Shown here in pieces: positions 14,272 through 24,966 of a stretch of DNA of 64,000 bases. The DNA comes from Microbacterium allomyrinae (GTDB taxonomy: Bacteria; Actinomycetota; Actinomycetes; Actinomycetales; Microbacteriaceae): the NCBI RefSeq assembly GCF_020682705.1, contig NZ_JAGTTN010000001.1, forward strand, positions 930,001 through 994,000, read 5' to 3'. Every line of letters starts with the position of its first letter. Position 1 is the first letter of the stretch. A program made the translations under genes and the position numbers. The notes beneath the pieces are model-generated. The model was not told the DNA's origin. It searched no databases and saw only the letters and a program-made list of their open reading frames with translations.

Positions 14272-17256
14272 CTACGGGCAGATGGTCGCGGTGACCGTCA
14301 CGGTGGACGAATGGCTTCGTCCGTCCGCCGACTGTCCGGTGATCGACACCGCATCGGCCGCGATCGTGACTGCGCGCGTGGTGAAGCTCGCCGAGGCGGA
14401 CTTGCCCGCGGCGATCGACACGGTCTTGCTGCCGTACGCGCCCGCGATCGTGACCGTGGCGGCGACATCATCGCCGTTGGTGACGGTGACCACCTCGACG
14501 ACCTTGCCTGCGACGCAGCGGGTCGTGGCCGTCGCGGTCAGCTCGAGACCGAACGAGACCGCCTCCGAGGCCGAAGGGCTCACGAGAGCGTCGACGTAGC
14601 CGTCGTAGTGCGCGGTGACCGATGCGATACCCGCGGGCACGTCGACCGAGGCCGACGCATCCTCGAGATCGACGGTCTCGCTCCAGTCGCCACCCGAGAA
14701 GGTCACGGTGCCCACGACGTCGCCCTCGTCGGCTGCGACGACCTCGGCGGTCGCCGTACGGCCATCCGCGGTGAGCGTCGTCGTCGAGGCGACGGCCTCG
14801 ACATCCGTCCAGCCGTGCATCGCGTCGAGCACCGACTGGGTCACGCTCACGAACGCGCCGTGACGCGGGCTCGCCGGAAGTCCGCCGACGGGACGCACGT
14901 TCCAATCCGGGCGCTGCGACAGCCGGTTCGACTGCTGGCTCGACGCGATCGCCTCCCCCGATGTCACGAAGGCGCGGTAGCCGCCCGCACTGTAGTTGTC
15001 GACGAGGAACACATACCCGTCGCCGGCGGCGTTGTTGTTCGGGTCGCCCTCGTTGAGCTTGATGATCTCGGGCCCCTCGCCGGACTGTCCGGTCTCGAGG
15101 CTCGTCATCCGCGTATCGGTGAGCTGCCAGGTGCTCTCGGGATCAGCCGTCCAGCTGGACTGCGTCGTGGGCGCGGTGAGCACCTTCGAACGCTCCATGA
15201 AGATGTCCTTGCCCGCCTCGAGAGTGCCTGCCGCGCCGCTCTCCTCGTTCTTGGTGAAGCGGTAGTAGTAGTCGCCGATCTTGGTGACGGTCGAGTCGAT
15301 GCGCGCGTATCCGGTGTCCTGCCAGGAGGCGGGCGGGTACGTGAACGTCTGGAAGTCCCGCGTGAGCACGGCGAACATGCGGGCGTAGAGCTTGTCGCTG
15401 TTCGTGTGCGTGGCATCCGAGTACAGCCGCGACGCGAAGAACACGACGTACGACTGCAGGTCGTCGTCCCAGTACGCCTCGGGCGCCCACGTCATTCCCG
15501 CTTCGGGCTGGTTGATCGTGATGCCGGTGTTCTCGCCGTTGGTGCGCGTCCACTCGACCAGGTCGGTCGACTCCCACACCTCGATCTTCAGGCTGCCCGC
15601 GGACTGCGCCGGACCCCAGCCCGTACCGCAGCTGATGCAGAGATCCGTGGCGACCATGTAGTACTTGTCGCCGTCCTTGGAACGCAGGATGTACGGGTCG
15701 CGCAGACCCTTCGTGTCGGCCGTCGACGTGATGACCGCGTTGCCGCCGTTGACCGGCGAGAACGTGAAGAAGTCGTTGCCCGACGTCGCCGCCTGGTAGA
15801 TCTTCTCGTCGCCGTCGGACTTGAAGTACGCCGCGGCATAGCCTGCGTCGGGCGCCCAGCGACCCTTCTCGGCCACCGCCACCTCGAACGTGCGCTCTTC
15901 GGTCACGCCGTTGAGCGTGGCGTGCGCGGTCAGGGTGACCTCGCGGTCGCCCTCACCGTATGCCGGACGGTCGACGAGTCCGCCGCCCTGGAACGGGTCG
16001 GCCGAGCCGACGGCAGGCGCCGTGTAGGCCTGATCGGTCTCGGTGACCAGCGCCGGGTCTGACGAGGTCCACGTGATCGCCGCGCCATTCACTGCACCCG
16101 TGGTCGCCAGCGGCAGGTTCTCGGTGGTGCGCGCGGCCAGCGTGATCGCGTCGAGGTCGGACGAGACGCTGGGCGCGAGCACGGTGACGTCGAACGTGAA
16201 GGTGCCGAGCGAGGCGGTCGTCGCGGTCAGCGTCACCGGGGTGTTCGCCGTGATCGAGCGCGAGACCACGCCGGTCGTCGAGACCACGGCGGCATCGGAG
16301 GTCGCCCACGTCAGCGCGACGCCGTTGACGGTCGCCGGCAGGGTCAGATTGCTCGACACGGCGTCGAGCGACGGGTTGGCGCCGAGCATCGTGCCCAGGA
16401 TGTCGCCGCGCAGCAGCGCCTGGGTCGCGGCGGACTTCGCCTCGGCGGTCGGCATGCTCGCCGACACCTCGGCGGCAGTGAGCGAGACGTCCCAGAACTT
16501 CACGTCCGCGACGTCGGCGCGCAGGAGCGGGTCGCCCTGGTACAGCGAGCGGCCGAGGTAGCCGAGCACGCTGCCGGTCGGGATGATGGAGCTGAGCGCA
16601 CGCGTGTGGGTCAGCGTCGAGATCTGGACGCCGTCGCGGTACAGCGTCAGCGTGCTGCCGGAGCCGACCATCGTCAGCGTCGTGAACCCGGGGTTCAGTC
16701 CGCCGCCCGCGGGCATGCGGGACTCGCCGTTGTCGGTCGAGGACTTCACGCGGATCGCGGCCAGCACCTGGTTCGTGTACCCGCTCTGCGAGGAGCGAGG
16801 GCTGAGGAAGATGTGGTTGCCGAGCGTGGTCGTGTTCCACGGGCCGACGCCGTCGCCGATGACCCAGCCGAAGTGGTTCGCGGACGTCTGGGTCGAGACG
16901 GTGTATTCGACGGTGAAGCTGTTGTCGGCCCCCGTGATGAGTCCCTGCGGGAGCGCCGCATAGCCGTCGGCCTGGAAGCGCAGGATGTCGTCATCGCCGG
17001 CCTCCGCGAAGGAGGCATCCGTCAGACCGGTCAGCGCCGCGTTGCGGCCGTTGCCCGACACATCGAGCAGCGTCGATCCGGAGTGCGACATGTCGTAGTG
17101 CGCGGTCGGCGCGGGAAGGTCCGCCGCATTCGCGGCGAGCGGGGCGGTGACGCCCATCGCCGACACCGCGAGGGCGGCGGCGATGGACGACGCGATCGCA
17201 CGACGCGCAGAGCGCCGGCGCGGAACGCGCGTGGACGGGTTCGATTGTGGTCTCAT
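14272..17256 (-). CDS. Secreted GH43 enzyme with LamG, Ig-like and conserved C-terminal domains
   Basis: 994 residues: Sec signal peptide (~1-43), LamG-like lectin domain (~50-270), two Ig-like domains (~290-460), a five-bladed GH43 catalytic domain (~465-815), an Ig-like domain (~821-903) and the cysteine-flanked C-terminal domain shared by nine proteins here (~905-994, Cys914 and Cys993). The GH43 triad is visible as Asp520 (Gly-Leu-Arg-Asp-Pro-Tyr), Asp654 (Arg-Ile-Asp-Ser-Thr) and Glu727 (Gly-Glu-Gly-Pro). Expected to act outside the cell as an alpha-L-arabinofuranosidase or arabinanase; fine specificity is open. It is the only big hydrolase inside the araDBA operon, 35 bp after araA. Unlike its relatives it ends Ile-Cys-Pro rather than Cys-Gly. 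Confidence 0.85.
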   Translation of the reverse strand: MRPQSNPSTRVPRRRSARRAIASSIAAALAVSAMGVTAPLAANAADLPAPTAHYDMSHSGSTLLDVSGNGRNAALTGLTDASFAEAGDDDILRFQADGYAALPQGLITGADNSFTVEYTVSTQTSANHFGWVIGDGVGPWNTTTLGNHIFLSPRSSQSGYTNQVLAAIRVKSSTDNGESRMPAGGGLNPGFTTLTMVGSGSTLTLYRDGVQISTLTHTRALSSIIPTGSVLGYLGRSLYQGDPLLRADVADVKFWDVSLTAAEVSASMPTAEAKSAATQALLRGDILGTMLGANPSLDAVSSNLTLPATVNGVALTWATSDAAVVSTTGVVSRSITANTPVTLTATTASLGTFTFDVTVLAPSVSSDLDAITLAARTTENLPLATTGAVNGAAITWTSSDPALVTETDQAYTAPAVGSADPFQGGGLVDRPAYGEGDREVTLTAHATLNGVTEERTFEVAVAEKGRWAPDAGYAAAYFKSDGDEKIYQAATSGNDFFTFSPVNGGNAVITSTADTKGLRDPYILRSKDGDKYYMVATDLCISCGTGWGPAQSAGSLKIEVWESTDLVEWTRTNGENTGITINQPEAGMTWAPEAYWDDDLQSYVVFFASRLYSDATHTNSDKLYARMFAVLTRDFQTFTYPPASWQDTGYARIDSTVTKIGDYYYRFTKNEESGAAGTLEAGKDIFMERSKVLTAPTTQSSWTADPESTWQLTDTRMTSLETGQSGEGPEIIKLNEGDPNNNAAGDGYVFLVDNYSAGGYRAFVTSGEAIASSQQSNRLSQRPDWNVRPVGGLPASPRHGAFVSVTQSVLDAMHGWTDVEAVASTTTLTADGRTATAEVVAADEGDVVGTVTFSGGDWSETVDLEDASASVDVPAGIASVTAHYDGYVDALVSPSASEAVSFGLELTATATTRCVAGKVVEVVTVTNGDDVAATVTIAGAYGSKTVSIAAGKSASASFTTRAVTIAADAVSITGQSADGRSHSSTVTVTATICP

Positions 17257-17291
17257 CGGCGAGAACCCTCTCGGTTCGGGTGGGTGCCCGC

Positions 17292-18803
17292 TCAGATGCC
17301 CTGAGCGAGTCGGTAGTACGCCTGGTTCCAGCGGAGCTCCCGCTGGAAGCCGCGCACGGTGGTGTCCTCGTCGATGACGACGAGCTCGGTCTTCGCGATC
17401 TCGGCGAAGTCGCGGAACACGTCGATGCCGACCGCCGTGGTCATCACGGTGTGGTGGGCGGCGCCGGCGGCGAGCCAGCACGCGGTCGAGGTGGCGAAGT
17501 CGGGCGCGGGCTCCCAGACGGCACGGCCCACCGGGAGGTTGGGCAGATCGGGGGCGTCGACGTTCTGCACGACGTTCGCGACGAGACGGAACCGATCGCG
17601 CATATCGCTCATCGCCACCACCAGCGCGGGGCCGGGATCTGCGGTGAAGACGAGACGCACCGGGTCGTCCTTGCCGCCGATACCCAGAGCGTGGACCTCC
17701 AGACGCGGCTTGGTCGAGCTCAGCGACGGCGAGACCTCGAGCATGTGCGCACCGAGGATGCGCTCGGCACCGGGAACGAGGTCGTAGGTGTAGTCCTCCA
17801 TGAGACTCGCCCCGCCGGGAAGGCCGGAACCCATCACGTTGGCGACGCGCACCAGGATCGCGGTCTTCCAGTCACCCTCCGCGCCGAAGCCGTAGCCGTC
17901 GGCCATCAGGCGCTGCACGGCGAGGCCCGGCAGCTGCTTCAGGGTGCCGAGGTCTTCGAACGAGGTCGTGAAGGCGCCGAAACCGCCCTCCTCGAGGAAC
18001 GAGCGCAGGCCCAGTTCGATCGCGGCGCCGTCGCGGAGCGACTGGTGCCGTTCGGCGCCCGGGAGCAGCTCGGCCGCGACGTCGTAGGACTCGAGGTACT
18101 CGGCGACCAGAGCGTCGACATCCGCCTCGCTCTGCGCGTCGACGGCCGCGACGAGCTCGTTCACGCCCCACGTGTTGACCTGCACGCCGAAGCGGATCTC
18201 GGCCTCTGTCTTGTCACCCTCGGTGACCGCGACGAAGCGCATGTTGTCGCCGAAGCGGGCGAGCTTCAGGGTGCGCGAGGCCGCCCAGCCGGCGGCGGCG
18301 CGCTGCCAGTCCTCGACCTGCTGCACCACGACCGGGTTGGAGACGTGCCCGACGACGGTCTTGCGTGCGACGCCGAGACGCGTCTGGATGTATCCGAACT
18401 CGCGGTCGCCGTGCGCGGCCTGGTTGAGGTTCATGAAGTCGAAGTCGATGTCGGCCCACGGCAGCTCGACGTTGGCCTGCGTGTGCAGGTGCAGCAGCGG
18501 CTTCTGCAGGGCGTCCAGGCCCGCGATCCACATCTTGGCCGGGCTGAAGGTGTGCATCCACGCGATCACGCCGATGACGTCGTCACGCGTGTTCACCTCG
18601 AGGGCGAGGCGGCGGATCGAGTCGGAGTCCTTCAGGACCGGCTTCCACACCACCTTCACCGGCAGACCCGCGAGACCCGCGACGACCGCCTGCGACTGCT
18701 CCGCGACCTGACGGAGCGTCTCTTCGCCGTACAGGTTCTGGCTGCCGGTGACGAACCACACCTCGTACGAGTCGAGGGAGGTGGAGAGGGGCGTGCGAGT
18801 CAT
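17292..18803 (-). CDS. araA: L-arabinose isomerase
   Basis: 503 residues, the usual AraA length. The N-terminus has [15 protein letters not shown], the family signature, and the body contains the conserved [11 protein letters not shown] and the metal-binding region with Glu and His residues. It is a cytoplasmic Mn2+-dependent enzyme converting L-arabinose to L-ribulose, the first catabolic step. It lies 40 bp after araB with a good ribosome-binding site (AGAAGGAA) and is part of the transporter-araD-araB-araA-GH43 operon. Confidence 0.97.
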   Translation of the reverse strand: MTRTPLSTSLDSYEVWFVTGSQNLYGEETLRQVAEQSQAVVAGLAGLPVKVVWKPVLKDSDSIRRLALEVNTRDDVIGVIAWMHTFSPAKMWIAGLDALQKPLLHLHTQANVELPWADIDFDFMNLNQAAHGDREFGYIQTRLGVARKTVVGHVSNPVVVQQVEDWQRAAAGWAASRTLKLARFGDNMRFVAVTEGDKTEAEIRFGVQVNTWGVNELVAAVDAQSEADVDALVAEYLESYDVAAELLPGAERHQSLRDGAAIELGLRSFLEEGGFGAFTTSFEDLGTLKQLPGLAVQRLMADGYGFGAEGDWKTAILVRVANVMGSGLPGGASLMEDYTYDLVPGAERILGAHMLEVSPSLSSTKPRLEVHALGIGGKDDPVRLVFTADPGPALVVAMSDMRDRFRLVANVVQNVDAPDLPNLPVGRAVWEPAPDFATSTACWLAAGAAHHTVMTTAVGIDVFRDFAEIAKTELVVIDEDTTVRGFQRELRWNQAYYRLAQGI

Positions 18804-18843
18804 GAATTGGTTCCTTCTGGTCTTTCGAGATCGGGTGTCGGGG

Positions 18844-20451
18844 TCAGAGCGCCTGTATGGCGGCTCTCTCGACCGCGAGGCCGGCGTGGTAGCGGGAGAG
18901 GTAGGCGGCGAAGCCGGGGACGTCCTCGGGATCGGGCGCGACGGTGCGGAAGTCGGCGCTCTGGAAGACGCGCTCCCGCAGGTAGGTGTCGAGGTCGGCG
19001 TCCGCGGCGGAGGTCAGGTACGACGCCAGCACGGCGATGCCCCACGCGCCGCCCTCGGATGCCGTCCCTCCGACCGCGACGGGCGCGTCGAGGGCGCCGG
19101 CGAGGAAGCGCTGGGCGACTCCGGCCGTGCGGAACATGCCGCCATGGGCGAACATCCGGTCCAGCGCCACCCCTTCGCGGGCGAGCACGCGCATGCCCAG
19201 GGCGAGGGTGCCGAAGACGCCGTACAGCTGCGCGCGCATGACGTTGGCGAGCGTGAAGCGGCTGTCGGGCGTGCGGACGAACAGCGGCCGCCCCTCGGCC
19301 AGTCCCGCGATCGGCTCGCCGGCGAGGTGGTTGTACGCGAGCAGGCCACCGGCATCCGGATCGCCGTCGAGAGCCTCGCGGAACAGCGCCTCGAACACGT
19401 CGTCCGAGGTCAGGTCGCCGCCGGTCACCGTGGCGAACCGCGAGAACATCCCCACCCACGCCGCGAGCTCGCTCGCCCCGTTGTTGCAGTGCACCATCGC
19501 GACGGGGTCGCCCGCGGGCGTGGTCACGAGGTCCAGTTCATGGTGGACGCTCGCCAGCGGCCGCTCGAGCACGACCATCGCGAAGATGCTGGTGCCCGCG
19601 CTCACGTTGCCGGTGCGCGGTGCGACCGAGCAGGTCGCCACCATGCCGGTGCCGGCGTCGCCTTCGGGCGGGCAGAACGGGATGCCGGCGGGCAGTGCCC
19701 CCGACGGATCGAGCAGCGCCGCACCTTCGGCCGTCAGCGATCCCGCGGGCTGCCCCGCGACGAGCACCTCGGGCAGGAGGCCGGAGACCTTGAGCCCGAA
19801 CGCGCGCTCGGCGACGAGCTGATCGAACTTCGCCAGCATCGGCGCGTTGTAGTCGTGGGTCGCGGAATCGATGGGGAACATGCCCGAGGCATCCCCGACG
19901 CCGAGCACCTTGCGACCGGTGAGACGCCAGTGCACGTAGCCGGCGAGGGTCGTCAGGAAGCGCACGTCGGCGACATGCGGCTCCTCGTCGAGCACGGACT
20001 GGTAGAGGTGCGCGATCGACCAGCGCAGCGGGATGTTCACGCCGAACAGGGCCGAGAGCACCTCGGAAGCGCGTCCCGTGGTCGTGTTGCGCCAGGTGCG
20101 GAAGGGCACCAGCAACGCGCCCGCCTCATCGAAGCCGAGGTAGCCGTGCATCATCGCCGAGACGCCGATCGCGCCCACCGTCGGCAGCGGCACCCCGTGG
20201 CGACGCTGCGCGTCGGCCACGAGATCCGCGTAGGCCGCCTGCACGCCGGCCCACACGTCATCCAGCGCATAGGTCCAGACGCGGTCCTGGAACCGGTTCT
20301 CCCACTCGTGGCTGCCCACGGCGAGCACGGTGGCCGGGTCGTCGGCGAGCACGAGGCACGCCTTGATGCGGGTGGAGCCCAGCTCGATGCCGAGCGACGT
20401 GCGGCCCTCGAGGATGGCCTGGGCGAGGGCGGCCGGATCGATGCCGCTCAT
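18844..20451 (-). CDS. araB: L-ribulokinase
   Basis: 535 residues of the FGGY carbohydrate-kinase family. The N-terminal phosphate-binding strand reads [11 protein letters not shown], and the C-terminal domain contains Ala-His-Gly-Gly-Met-Phe-Arg-Thr, the ATP-binding signature. It phosphorylates L-ribulose to L-ribulose-5-phosphate. The start codon overlaps the araD stop by four bases (ATGA), so the two are translationally coupled. The family alone could also include xylulokinases; the position between araD and araA settles the call. Confidence 0.92.
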   Translation of the reverse strand: MSGIDPAALAQAILEGRTSLGIELGSTRIKACLVLADDPATVLAVGSHEWENRFQDRVWTYALDDVWAGVQAAYADLVADAQRRHGVPLPTVGAIGVSAMMHGYLGFDEAGALLVPFRTWRNTTTGRASEVLSALFGVNIPLRWSIAHLYQSVLDEEPHVADVRFLTTLAGYVHWRLTGRKVLGVGDASGMFPIDSATHDYNAPMLAKFDQLVAERAFGLKVSGLLPEVLVAGQPAGSLTAEGAALLDPSGALPAGIPFCPPEGDAGTGMVATCSVAPRTGNVSAGTSIFAMVVLERPLASVHHELDLVTTPAGDPVAMVHCNNGASELAAWVGMFSRFATVTGGDLTSDDVFEALFREALDGDPDAGGLLAYNHLAGEPIAGLAEGRPLFVRTPDSRFTLANVMRAQLYGVFGTLALGMRVLAREGVALDRMFAHGGMFRTAGVAQRFLAGALDAPVAVGGTASEGGAWGIAVLASYLTSAADADLDTYLRERVFQSADFRTVAPDPEDVPGFAAYLSRYHAGLAVERAAIQAL

Positions 20452-21158
20452 CGGCGCTCGTCCCCGCTCTGCCCGTACACGTTCTGGTACCGGTCGTAGA
20501 GACGGTCGATGGCCTCCTGCGGGATCGGGATGAGCGGTCCCGCCTCACGCGCGAAGTGCACCGTGCGGGCGACATCCTCGACCATGACCGCGGCCTTGAC
20601 CGCGTCCTTGGCCGACGTGCCGATCGTGAACGGACCGTGGTTCTGCATCAGCACCGCGCGGGAGCGATGGCCCGACAGCGTCTCGACGATGCCGCGGCCG
20701 ATCGAGTCGTCACCGATGATCGCGAACGGTCCGATCGGGATCGGGCCGCCGAACTCGTCGGCCATCGCCGTGATCACGCACGGGATCTCTTCGCCCCGCG
20801 CCGCCCATGCCACCGCGTACGTGGAGTGGGTGTGCACCACTCCCCCGACGTCGGGCATGTTGCGGTACACGTAGGCGTGCGCCGCGGTGTCGCTCGACGG
20901 GCTGCGGTCGCTTCCGGGAGTGCCCGGGATCACCGTGCCGTCGAGGTCGCAGAGGATCATGTTCCCGGCCGCGAGGTCGTCGTACGACACCCCGGACGGC
21001 TTGATCACGAACAGATCCGCGCCGGGCACGCGGCCCGAGACGTTGCCCCCGGTCCACACCACCAGGCCGTAACGGACCAGCTCGGCGTGCAGCGCCGCGA
21101 CATCCTGTCGGACGGCGTCGATCGACGCCTGGATCTCGGGGGTGAAGTGCGGGGCCAT
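20448..21158 (-). CDS. araD: L-ribulose-5-phosphate 4-epimerase
   Basis: 236 residues of the class II aldolase/AraD family. The zinc ligands are visible as His-Thr-His-Ser-Thr and the later Asn-His-Gly, with substrate-binding Gly-Gly-Asn-Val-Ser-Gly and Lys-Pro-Ser-Gly near the N-terminus. It converts L-ribulose-5-phosphate to D-xylulose-5-phosphate, feeding the pentose phosphate pathway. ATG 21158 is preferred because GAGGAGG sits just upstream; in-frame starts further up would overlap the end of the permease gene. It lies between the transporter genes and araB. Confidence 0.93.
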   Translation of the reverse strand: MAPHFTPEIQASIDAVRQDVAALHAELVRYGLVVWTGGNVSGRVPGADLFVIKPSGVSYDDLAAGNMILCDLDGTVIPGTPGSDRSPSSDTAAHAYVYRNMPDVGGVVHTHSTYAVAWAARGEEIPCVITAMADEFGGPIPIGPFAIIGDDSIGRGIVETLSGHRSRAVLMQNHGPFTIGTSAKDAVKAAVMVEDVARTVHFAREAGPLIPIPQEAIDRLYDRYQNVYGQSGDERR

Positions 21159-21196
21159 CGTCGCCTCCTCGGGTTCGGTGTGGGCGGGCATGCCGG

Positions 21197-22243
21197 TCAT
21201 GTGCGTCGCCGCGCGGTGAGGACGCGCTGCAGCAGGACGAACACGAGCAGGATGCCGCCGGTGATGATCGTGAGGTACTCGGGACGGATGGTGCCGTCCT
21301 TGGTGATGATCATCCAGAGCGTGGCGAGCACGAGCGATCCGACGACCGAGCCGAGGACGTAGCCGGCCCCGCCGGTGAGGAGCGTTCCGCCGATGACGAC
21401 CGCGGCGATCGCGTCGAGCTCCCACCCGATGGCGGTGACGTTCTGCGCCTTCCCGCCGACCTCTGCCGTGTAGACCACGGCGGCCAGGCCCGCGAGCGCA
21501 CCGCTGATCACGTAGATCCACACGCGGGTGCGAGCGACTGGAAGACCCATGAGCTGCGCCGAGGACTCGGCGCCTCCGATGCCGTACACGGTGCGTCCCA
21601 TCCGCGTGCGGTGCAGGAAGATGAACGCCGCGATCACGACGATGACGGCGATGAAGAACCCGGGCGTGAGCACGAGGTCGTTCACCTTCGGGCCGTCGAA
21701 GAGCTTGAAGTCCGTGGCGAACAGGTGGATGGGAGAGTCCTCGGGCGCCTGGACGGGCACCGTCGAGAGGATCGATGCCAGACCGCGCGCGAGGAACATC
21801 ATCGCGAGGGTCGCGATGAACGGCTGCACGTTGAAGTACTGGATCATCACGCCCGACACGAGTCCGAACAGCGCGCCGAACACGATCATCAGCAGGATCG
21901 AGAGCCACCCGTTGACGCCGACGTTCATCAGCATGACGCCGGCGACCGAGGTGAAGGCGACGACGGCGCCGACCGACAGGTCGATTCCGCCCGACAGGAT
22001 GACGATGGTCATGCCGACGGCGAGGATGATCGTGGGCGCGAAGCTGACGAGCAGGCTCGACATCGTTCCGGCGTGGAAGACCCTGCCGTAGGCGATCTCG
22101 GCGTAGACCAGCATGACGATGAGCAGCGCGACGGCGGCCAGCGACGGGATGATCGACTGGTTCCGCTCCCAGAGGCGGGAGAGGAGCCCGGCGCGCTCGG
22201 GGCTGTCAGCACCGAGGGGCGGGGATGAGACGGACGCGCTCAC
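21197..22243 (-). CDS. Sugar ABC transporter permease (YjfF-like)
   Basis: 348 residues with eight to ten hydrophobic spans and the family signature Gly-Gly-Ile-Asp-Leu-Ser-Val-Gly-Ala in the first third, typical of the RbsC/YtfT/YjfF permeases of CUT2 sugar transporters. GTG 22243 overlaps the stop of the preceding permease gene (GTGA), so this start is preferred to upstream ones. With the second permease it would form a heterodimeric channel driven by the double ATPase encoded upstream. The two-permease arrangement matches the E. coli YtfT-YjfF galactofuranose importer, suggesting furanose-form sugar uptake. Confidence 0.85.
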   Translation of the reverse strand: MSASVSSPPLGADSPERAGLLSRLWERNQSIIPSLAAVALLIVMLVYAEIAYGRVFHAGTMSSLLVSFAPTIILAVGMTIVILSGGIDLSVGAVVAFTSVAGVMLMNVGVNGWLSILLMIVFGALFGLVSGVMIQYFNVQPFIATLAMMFLARGLASILSTVPVQAPEDSPIHLFATDFKLFDGPKVNDLVLTPGFFIAVIVVIAAFIFLHRTRMGRTVYGIGGAESSAQLMGLPVARTRVWIYVISGALAGLAAVVYTAEVGGKAQNVTAIGWELDAIAAVVIGGTLLTGGAGYVLGSVVGSLVLATLWMIITKDGTIRPEYLTIITGGILLVFVLLQRVLTARRRT

Positions 22244-23280
22244 GCGACGGCCTCCTTTCGGGAACGGCGGCGTCCGGCCTGGAGGATGTAGTTCCTCACG
22301 CGCTCGGACTGCAGCAGACACAGCAGGACGATGACGATCGCCTTGAAGGCGGGGGTCGCCGCGGCGGACACCCCGAGGAACAGCACCGTCTTGTTGAGCG
22401 TCGCGATCAGGAGCGCGCCGACGGTGGAGCCGAGGATCGAGAACTTCCCGCCGGCCAGCGATGTTCCGCCGATCACGACCGCGAGGATCGCATCGAGCTC
22501 CATCTGGTAGCCGGTACCCGACACGTCGACGGTCATCACCTCGGACACCGTGAACAGACCGCCCATCGCGGCGAGCACCGCGGAGAGCACGTAGACGGTG
22601 ATCAGGATCGGGCGGGGACGGATGCCGGCGAGCCGACTCGCCTCGGGGTTGATGCCGATCGATTCGATCATCAGGCCGAGCGCCGTGCGCCGCATGATCA
22701 ACGAGATGATCACCACGATGGCGATCGCGATCACGAAGCTGGTCGGCAGGCCGAAGATCTGCCCGTTGGAGATCTGCTGGAACGGCTGGTTGGTGGCGTT
22801 GGTGTTCTGACCGCCCGTGATGACACGGGCGATGCCGCGCGCGGCGAGCATCATCACGAGCGTGCTGATGAACGGCTGGAGTCCCACGACGGCCACGAGC
22901 AGACCGTTGACGAGGCCCAGCACAGCGCCGAGGAGAAGGGCGACGCCGATCGCGGTGAACATGGCGCCGTACGAGTTCGGGTCGTTGATCGCGCGGAGCG
23001 TCTCCATCGCGGCTGCGCCACCCACCGCCATGACGGATCCGACCGAGAGGTCGATGCCCTTGGTGGCGATGACGAAGGTCATGCCGAGCGCGATCATGAT
23101 GATCGGCGCCGACACCCGCAGGATGTCGAGCACGTTGCCGGTGAGCAGACCCGTGGTCGGGTTGACGCCGATCGCGAGGTACGTGGGGTCCTTGATCACG
23201 TTGAGCATGAGCAGCAGTGCGATGCCCACCAGACCCCAGAACCAGGGCGTGCGTACGAGCGTCTTCAGGAAAGACGTCAT
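22240..23280 (-). CDS. Sugar ABC transporter permease (YtfT-like)
   Basis: 346 residues, polytopic, with the signature Lys-Gly-Ile-Asp-Leu-Ser-Val-Gly-Ser and the later Ala-Gly-Gly-Lys-Phe-Ser-Ile-Leu-Gly-Ser segment of CUT2 permeases. Its start overlaps the ATPase stop by four bases and its stop overlaps the next permease start, so all three are translationally coupled and probably made in fixed ratio. Role: one half of the membrane channel of an arabinose or arabinofuranoside importer. Confidence 0.88.
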   Translation of the reverse strand: MTSFLKTLVRTPWFWGLVGIALLLMLNVIKDPTYLAIGVNPTTGLLTGNVLDILRVSAPIIMIALGMTFVIATKGIDLSVGSVMAVGGAAAMETLRAINDPNSYGAMFTAIGVALLLGAVLGLVNGLLVAVVGLQPFISTLVMMLAARGIARVITGGQNTNATNQPFQQISNGQIFGLPTSFVIAIAIVVIISLIMRRTALGLMIESIGINPEASRLAGIRPRPILITVYVLSAVLAAMGGLFTVSEVMTVDVSGTGYQMELDAILAVVIGGTSLAGGKFSILGSTVGALLIATLNKTVLFLGVSAAATPAFKAIVIVLLCLLQSERVRNYILQAGRRRSRKEAVA

Positions 23281-24851
23281 GAGATTTCTCCTTCGGCGAG
23301 CGCCTCGGCCTGCGCTTCTGCCTTCTCTTCCGTCTCGGCCGCGATGATCGACACGATGCGCTCAGCCGTGACGTCGGGGCCGTTCACGACTTCGCCGACC
23401 TTCTCGTGGTCCTTGAGGATCACGATCCGCTCCGACAGTCGAACGACCTCTTCGAGCTCGGACGAGATGAACACGACGCTCATGCCCCCCTCGGCGAGTT
23501 CGGCGACGGCCTCCTGGATATCGGCCTTGGCGCCCACGTCGATGCCGCGGGTCGGCTCGTCCAGCAGCAGCAGATCCGGCTCGGTCGCGAGCCAGCGCCC
23601 CAGCAGGACCTTCTGCTGGTTGCCGCCCGACAGGAGCCGGATGGGACGGTCGGGATCGTTGGGGCGCACGCTGAAGCGCTCCATGTAGGTCTTGACGAGC
23701 CGGTCGACCTCGCGCGCGGGCACGCGGCGGAGCCAGCCGCGCTTGGCCTGGACGGCGAGCATGATGTTCTCACGCACGCTGAGGTCGCCGATGATGCCGT
23801 CGTCTCGGCGGTTCTCCGTCGAGTAGGCGACGTGATGCCCGAGGCCCGCGACAGGCGAGGCGATGTTCGCCTTCTTGCCCTTGACGTGCACGACGCCCGA
23901 ATCGGCACGGTCCGCGCCGAAGATGAGGCGCGCGAGCTCGGTACGCCCGGCCCCGAGCAGGCCGGCGAATCCGACGACCTCGCCCTTGTGGATCTCGATG
24001 TCGGTAGGAGCGAGCGCACCCTTGCGGCCGATGCCTTCCGCGGCGTAGACGGGGGTCTGGGTGCGGTCGCGCACATCGACCTGCCGGTTCGAACCGAGCG
24101 CGCGGAGCGCATCGAGGTCCTTGCCGATCATCTTCGAGATGAGCTGGGTGCGATCGAGTTCCCGTTTGAGGTACTCGCCCACGAATCGTCCGTTGCGCAG
24201 CACCGTGATCCGGTCGCTGATCGCGTAGACCTGGTCGAGGAAATGCGAGACGAAGAGGATGGCGACGCCCTGGTCGCGCAGACGTCGCATGACGGTGAAC
24301 AGCACCTCGACCTCGGCGGCGTCCAGGCTCGAGGTCGGCTCATCGAGGATGAGCACCTTCGAGTCGGTGACCATCGCACGGCTGATGGCGACGAGCTGCT
24401 GGAGGGCGAGGGAGATCGACGACAGCGGAGCGCGGGTGTCGAGGTGGCCCAGCCCCATGGCGGCGAGCGCTTCCTTGGCACGGGCGTGGGTCTTGCGCCA
24501 GTTGATGCCGACCAGGCCGTGCACCTCGTGGCCGAGCATCACGTTCTCGCCGATCGTGAGGTTCGTGCAGAGGTTGACTTCTTGATACACCGTCGAGATG
24601 CCGGCGGCCTGCGCGGAAGCGGTGCCGGTGAGGTGCCGCTTCTCGCCGAAGACGAGGATGTCGCCGGAGTCGATCTGGTAGACGCCGGTGAGCGCCTTGA
24701 TGAGCGTCGACTTGCCGGCGCCGTTCTCACCCATCAGGGTGTGGACCTCACCCGGCAGGAGTCGGAAATTGACTTCGTCGAGTGCTTTGACGCCGGGGAA
24801 CGTGATCGATGCGCCACGGACTTCGACGATCGGGGGTGATTCGGTCATCAC
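23277..24851 (-). CDS. Sugar ABC transporter ATP-binding protein (YtfR-like)
   Basis: 524 residues with two fused nucleotide-binding domains, as in CUT2 sugar importers. Domain 1 has Walker A Gly-Glu-Asn-Gly-Ala-Gly-Lys-Ser-Thr (~42-50) and Walker B Leu-Ile-Leu-Asp-Glu-Pro-Thr-Ser-Ser-Leu. Domain 2 has the signature Leu-Ser-Gly-Gly-Asn-Gln-Gln-Lys and Walker B Leu-Leu-Leu-Asp-Glu-Pro-Thr-Arg-Gly-Ile-Asp, with a degenerate Walker A (Gly-Leu-Leu-Gly-Ala-Gly-Arg-Thr-Glu-Leu), the usual asymmetry of this class. It powers uptake through the two coupled permeases. ATG codons at 24851 and 24848 are adjacent; either may be used. Confidence 0.93.
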   Translation of the reverse strand: MMTESPPIVEVRGASITFPGVKALDEVNFRLLPGEVHTLMGENGAGKSTLIKALTGVYQIDSGDILVFGEKRHLTGTASAQAAGISTVYQEVNLCTNLTIGENVMLGHEVHGLVGINWRKTHARAKEALAAMGLGHLDTRAPLSSISLALQQLVAISRAMVTDSKVLILDEPTSSLDAAEVEVLFTVMRRLRDQGVAILFVSHFLDQVYAISDRITVLRNGRFVGEYLKRELDRTQLISKMIGKDLDALRALGSNRQVDVRDRTQTPVYAAEGIGRKGALAPTDIEIHKGEVVGFAGLLGAGRTELARLIFGADRADSGVVHVKGKKANIASPVAGLGHHVAYSTENRRDDGIIGDLSVRENIMLAVQAKRGWLRRVPAREVDRLVKTYMERFSVRPNDPDRPIRLLSGGNQQKVLLGRWLATEPDLLLLDEPTRGIDVGAKADIQEAVAELAEGGMSVVFISSELEEVVRLSERIVILKDHEKVGEVVNGPDVTAERIVSIIAAETEEKAEAQAEALAEGEIS

Positions 24852-24900
24852 TGACGGACTTCCTCGTATGGGGCGGGTGTCTGTTGTTGCCTGGGAGTGG

Positions 24901-24930
24901 ACGGGGATCGCCGATCTCGGCGATCCCCGT
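24901..24930 (-). terminator. Intra-operon stem-loop after the binding-protein gene
   Basis: A perfect 14-bp stem (ACGGGGATCGCCGA / TCGGCGATCCCCGT) with almost no loop, between the solute-binding-protein stop (24967) and the ATPase start. Such hairpins usually protect the upstream message and cause partial termination, giving more binding protein than membrane components. Confidence 0.75.
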
Positions 24931-24966
24931 CCTGTCAGATTTCGAGCTGACTCCGGCTGGTCGGGC

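Noticed and set aside
17247..20499. Long plus-strand open frames opposite araA and araB
   Set aside because: Antisense to strongly recognised enzymes; they show no start signal or motif.
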